Origin: Rotaria socialis
Lineage: Eukaryota; Rotifera; Eurotatoria; Philodinida; Philodinidae
Length of the DNA: 64,000 nucleotides
Direction of reading: 5' to 3'
NCBI GenBank assembly: GCA_905331475.1
Contig: CAJNYU010002520.1
Location: 248,001-312,000 of the forward strand
Program-made: the position numbers and the translations under genes
Part shown: piece by piece, positions 59,037 through 64,000 of the stretch
How the letters are laid out: each line of letters opens with the position of its first letter
Position numbering within the stretch: the stretch's first letter is position 1
Notes under the pieces: model-generated
Told to the model about the DNA's origin: nothing
The model's database searches: none
What the model saw: only the letters and a program-made list of their open reading frames with translations

Positions 59037-60383
59037 AACTATTAACCGAAGAGAGAAAAATACTCATCAACCAATCATTTTCAATCGAATCAGATTTGCT
59101 GGTTTTTAAGCTTGGCAAAGAGAAATAGGATCTACTAGAGATTTTAATTTGCATGCGTCATTATTCGACAAGATCATGCCGATTGATTTGAATAATAGTT
59201 AGTAAATAACATGTTAATGTCGTTACTGCAAAGAAATCAGACACATCATTAATACGTTCTTAAAAAGCGACAAGCAACAAAAAAAAACATTGCTGCTGCT
59301 TCTTTTCTTTCATGCTCTTTCATTGGCCTGTTTAAAATGCTTGTCTTACTTTATTGCCATTAATTCCGGAATTCATCTATCACATAGGTTGATCTTATTA
59401 GTGTATTCAGTTGATTGATAGTATGTTTATCAATTGATATTCGACGAGCGAACATTTTGTTTTTATTAACAAAACATTTCTATGTTCTTATTGTCGTTCG
59501 TGTTAAAATGACAGTCGAGCGGATTAGTTCGCTTACAAACGTTTATTAGAAATCAAATATGTCTCATGATGTCTGATGTCACACGCATAACACATATTCT
59601 TGATTAAATAGATGGAATCGTAGTGTGAGACTAATGCGATTAGATCATCATCATCATTACTATCAACAATATCATGTCGTTCGATATAAACGAAGAATCG
59701 ATCGCGACTACAAGAAGAAGAAAAAGAAATCGTCAAGAAGATTGATGTCAACTAATTTCGACTAAAAGGCTAAATATAGATAATTGAGATGCGTCTGTTT
59801 TTTTCATTGGATAAATAAACTTACGACAATGAATGATAACAGTTTGTACCAACATATAGACAATAATCGTACTAATGAACTAACAGCACTGCCGGGCTAT
59901 AATATATCAGAGAAGAAAAAGAAAAGAAAGAAGCTTTATGCATCAAAAGAAAAGTAGCCGCCATTCGATCTATGAGAAAGCAAAGCATTAATTCATAAAA
60001 GAACAAAAAAGTTTGTTTTATATGTCGACAAAACCTTTTCTGGTAAACATCCGGCATAGCGACACCATCATCATCGATCGATCGATCGATCAATTACATT
60101 TAGTAAAGCCTAAGAAAATTAGCATAAATAATAGAAAGCTGTTAGAAAATTTTATCATATAAAAAAGAAAAGTTCATTTCGATAGATTCTAGATAGTTTT
60201 TTTTTCTTTGTAAAAGTGAATATGAATATGCGTATACAGAGACAGAAAAAAAAAGAAGAAGAGAAGAGACATTAAAACAAAAACAACAAGAAAATACCAC
60301 GAACAATAGTATGTATATGTATATATATGTATATTTATGTCTTTTTTTTTGTGTACGTATGTTACTATGGTAAGGTGTTAAGT
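59037..60383. other. Intergenic, convergent ends
   Basis: The 3' flanks of the six-TM gene (plus) and the DMRT gene (minus). A short GATC tandem run lies at about 60073-60092. No gene supported. Confidence 0.5.
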
Positions 60384-61840
60384 TCAACGATCGCCGATTT
60401 TATTGGCTGCGGCAGCTGCTGCTGCTTCTTGTTGATGTCGTTTAATAAGTTTTTCATAAGCAGCTGCTAAAGCTATTGGATGTGTCTGAGCAAAATGATG
60501 AAGGAAATTGGCAGGTTGTGGATACATATTAGCAAATTGATGTGTTGGATGTAGTGGTGGTAATGGCGGAGGTAATAATGGTAAATGATTTTCACGTTGA
60601 GTTTGATTATTTGTTTGAGAAGCAAAAAACATGGGAGCACGAAAATCAAATGAGGGTCCATTTTGAAGTGGTGTTGTTGCTATTGGTGTAAAAGCGGATT
60701 TTGTTATGGCTGTTGTTGTTGTTGTAGAGGCTGCGGCTGCTGCTGCTGCTGACGATGTTATATCACTTTGTAATTGATTTTGAAATGATACAACATTATC
60801 ACCTAGTGTTATAAAATGATCGATCGTTTTAGCTAAATCACCTTGACATGTTGTTAAAGCAGCCATTAATACTGAACGTTTTTGCATAGGAAAAACTCGT
60901 TCAAGTATTTCAACATTAGACATATTTTGTCGGCGAATTTTACTGCGTGGTGATATTGTATGTGCTTGTTGTTCATCTGCTATTGAACCTGATGAATCTT
61001 CATTCGAATGTATACCTGATGTATTCGATGTTGTTGTTGTACCATCATCAGCACTTCGTTTTGTTGAACTTGTTGGGCTACTACCTGTTTTTGGCGAAGA
61101 TCCTGATACAATTGATTCATGATCATTTCTTGGAGAATTCGATGATGAAGCATGATCACCTGAATCAATAAATTAATAAGTCTCACTTTTTTCTTTCTTT
61201 TTAACTTTTTTTCTGTCGGTTTAGACTCTTAAACACGTACGTTTTCTCTTCTTCGTCTTATTGACATATTCTCATGTAAGAAACTACATGCACAAACATG
61301 CAATGTTGGCATTTAGTTTATTATATATGCATGAAAATTCTACAAACTATCAAATTTACCTTCATCGTCATCATCATCATGGCTACCATTGGATGATGTT
61401 ACTGCACCCCAAACTGGTCCAGGCTAAAATAAGTTATAAGAGAAAAAGAAATTTTTTTGTTGTTGTTGTTTCCTCTGTCTTTTCGTATTGAAATCAATAA
61501 TTTTACGTACTGGTAACTGATTGAAAGGCGAAAGACACCGCACACGTAATGCGATGGCATCTTCACTTGCTTGTTGTCGTTTTAATGCCACTTGTGCAGC
61601 CATAACACGTTGTCGTTCAGCAATAAGAATACATTTGGCACAGGCACAATCACGAAATTTGCAATGACGTTTGTGTCCTTTCAACCATGATATCATTCCA
61701 TGATTTCGACAACGTGCGCATTTCGGACGACGTACACCACGTTGTTCACCTAATTGATAAGAAACTGATGGAACAGTATTTCCATTAGACGCTGATGACG
61801 TTGACATCATACCGACGATATTCATATGTGCATTCGACAC
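60384..61840 (-). CDS. DMRT transcription factor with DM and DMA domains (DMRT3/4/5-like)
   Basis: Three exons, complement(60384..61159,61360..61423,61511..61840), give 389 aa. The DM domain (about residues 37-91) has the intertwined zinc sites [24 protein letters not shown] and the recognition helix [23 protein letters not shown] domain (about 213-246, [20 protein letters not shown]...[10 protein letters not shown]) places it in the DMRTA/DMRT93B group (vertebrate DMRT3, DMRTA1, DMRTA2). Alanine-, threonine- and proline-rich tracts fill the C-terminus. Relatives act in the nucleus in neural and gonad patterning. Its role in an asexual bdelloid would not be male sex determination, so a neural role is the likelier guess (inference). 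Confidence 0.93.
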
Positions 61841-64000
61841 AAGGTTAGATACAGCAGAAAAAATGAAGAAAAAGAATATATGATTAGTTCGTCAGTTGCC
61901 CTTTTCTCCAACGGGAAGCCAGAACGATATGTTGGTATCGTTTTAGCTCGCTGTGTTCTTTTTTTTTTCTTTTTGCCTTATTACTTTTCTCGATACTCTT
62001 TCTTATTGGCTCCTGTTTGCTATTGGTTCTCACTGATGGTTACAGCCAATTGTATAAAGCGAAAGAATATATCTCACTCGATTAGTATCTCTCTCTATAT
62101 TCTCTTTTTTCTTCTCTCTCTCTCCCTCTTGCATTTTGCTTGTCTACAAAAATAGTAGAACAACAGAAAAAAAGCAGATACGTGCCATTTGAAGCATTGA
62201 GATGGATTGCAATTTTCTATGTTCTCTTCCCTTTCGGGTGTGGATATTAATATTGATGTATGTGTGGGCTGCAGGAGGCCGTATTGAAACAAAGAGTAAG
62301 CAAGCAGAAAAAGGAAAAAGGCGACAAAGATAATATTACGAAAGCGCATGCACACGTTCTCATGAAAATATAAAATAGAAAAAGACAGAAAAGAATGAAC
62401 TCTAAAATAGATGCTGATGAGTATTGAAATTCTAATTAGATATATACGTACATAGAATAATGCTGCTTTTATCGACATATTTTTTTATTTCTGTTTATTG
62501 ATCTAGTTTTTTCATTAGACCGTTTAAAGATGATATATTCTTCTGTCATGTGTTCATCATTTTAAACAAAATAGAGGACAGATGTGTGTGTCGAATTAAA
62601 TGATTTGTAAACAAGAGAAATGCATTTATGAAAACTAAACTTTGTTTAATAAAAGAAAAACGTGAAAATAGTAGACATGCTTGCACATATGTATAGTCAT
62701 CATCAATTAGTATGATTTGTTGTCTTGACCTCCTCCTTTTCTTTTTAATCGGACAAGCTGATCTTCTGAACATGGAGCGGCACGGCAGGGACACATGTTG
62801 TGTGTGGTGTTTAGCAAGTAAATATCGCAAATATACATCCAATGATTAGGTCAAACTGAACAAGATCGTCTCGCATTTTTCTTCAAAACAAAAGTACTCA
62901 ATATATGTAGTCTTATATTTATTCAAATATTGTTCGAAAAGTAATAGAATAAGAAGATAAGACATAGTCATGTCGATGTTTTATAACAAAATAATAGTAC
63001 ATACTATTGATAAGTGACGAGTCACTCAACGAATAACAACGACTACAATGAGAGTGCTTGCATTGTGTTCCCATACACTTGTACTATCACTCAATTTGTC
63101 CTATTCAAAGATTAGAATAGACAGACGACGTGTTGCTTATATTTTTCTTAATGGATGAATAGTGAGCTAAGATAACTAAAACTCCTAACCAATTCAAAAA
63201 GAAAAATGAAATTATCTAAATATCAATAGAATTAGCTCAAGATAAACAGTTTGAATAAAATCATTATAGTATACGCAGAATAAAAACTAAAAAGGCGTAA
63301 CTCGTCAACGATTGTATCAGATAAACAAATAAGATGATTTCATCGTTTAATTGTTTGACGTGGTTAGCTTCTAGAAAATTTTGATGCAATCAGAACAATC
63401 TTCTTCGATAATTTATCAAAAGCTTTTAATCATATACGATTGAATAAATACTTGAAAAACGATAACTACGAAAGAAAGAAAGAAAAAATACTAATTGAAA
63501 ACAACAAATCTTCCATTTAGTTTACATGAAATATTCATATTGATTCAATATAATTTAATATGATGATTATTTTCTTTTTGCTTTCCTTGCCGTAGATAGA
63601 ATTTCTGCTTTTGGCACTAGTGCACGTTGAATAAACGATTTTCTAATTCAACCATGAATAAATATTAAAAGTTTCAGTGTCAGTTTTATTGTTGTTGTTT
63701 TTTACAGTTCATAGAAAACTATTGATAAGAAACTTGTATTATACAATTAATTCAGTCATACAAAAGAAGAAAAAAAAATCTTGATTCTATGACATATAAT
63801 CAATCTTGTATTTGACGTAGAAAGAGTTTCCGATGTGGAAAAAAAAACAATCTAAAGAATGGCCAATGAAATGATAATAGCATTTATTTTCTTCCAGACA
63901 GAAAAAAAATGATTTGATTATATTTATTGGTCAAAGATTGTAAGCAAGAAAGAAAAATGAAAAGTACATAGAATGACAGTCGTGTTTCTCATAGAACATT
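61841..64000. other. DMRT upstream region and AT-rich intergenic DNA
   Basis: Promoter side of the DMRT gene, with pyrimidine-rich tracts near 62080-62130. No gene supported up to the window end; frames at 61826-62842 are low-complexity or chance. Confidence 0.5.

Noticed and set aside
1-64000. CRISPR arrays, bacterial operons, rRNA genes
   Set aside because: No regularly spaced repeats, no Shine-Dalgarno-led gene strings, and the genes carry spliceosomal introns throughout.

Overview
The window is animal nuclear DNA, very probably from a bdelloid rotifer (Rotaria/Adineta type). It is AT-rich. Its genes have many short introns of about 50-70 bases with GT..AG ends, and metazoan regulators (SoxC, a DMRT protein with a DMA domain, a BNIP2/PRUNE2-type BCH protein) sit beside features typical of bdelloids: a relic of the ADP-ribosyltransferase-plus-TPR family, a spliced gene for a bacterial-type YbaY/YscW domain, a DD3-3 homologue, and short TGTGGG-like tracts. 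The species call is inference. There are no rRNA genes and no CRISPR array, and I found no convincing tRNA.

Layout, left to right. 1-12 kb: four minus-strand genes: a 2-oxoglutarate/Fe(II) dioxygenase, a single-RRM RNA-binding protein, a SoxC factor with four coding exons, and an HDAC6-like ZnF-UBP protein whose deacetylase domain has lost its zinc-site residues. 13-22 kb: three plus-strand genes: APLF (FHA plus two PBZ fingers), ADRM1/Rpn13, and a ceramide phosphoethanolamine synthase-like enzyme. A single N at 20418 lies between ADRM1 and that enzyme, flanked by duplicated sequence that looks like an unmerged contig or haplotype join. 23.9-24.8 kb: a minus-strand leucine-rich-repeat protein. 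25.7-37.2 kb: a large plus-strand BCH-domain gene (1649 codons from its long first exon, with a possible alternative upstream first-exon pair). Its 3.26-kb intron holds two or three small minus-strand genes.

39.7-43.2 kb: an 18-exon minus-strand DD3-3 homologue with a signal peptide and a C-terminal membrane segment. 46.8-47.3 kb: the YbaY/YscW-domain gene. 49.0-51.1 kb: the ART-TPR relic. 51.3-51.8 kb: a 515-bp non-autonomous DNA transposon with terminal inverted repeats and a 10-bp target duplication. 54.3-55.7 kb: the mitochondrial phosphate carrier SLC25A3, including a 19-nt microexon. 58.2-59.0 kb: a six-TM membrane protein built from three two-TM repeats. 60.4-61.8 kb: a DMRT protein with DM and DMA domains. 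The gaps are AT-rich intergenic DNA with microsatellites and a few palindromic elements.

The genes do not form one pathway; this is an ordinary gene-rich stretch. Themes that recur are ubiquitin (ADRM1, ZnF-UBP), DNA-break repair (APLF), developmental transcription factors (SoxC, DMRT), and genes whose ATG lies at or just after a splice-acceptor-like AG, which fits the spliced-leader trans-splicing known in bdelloids. All exon structures were worked out by eye from splice signals and reading phase.
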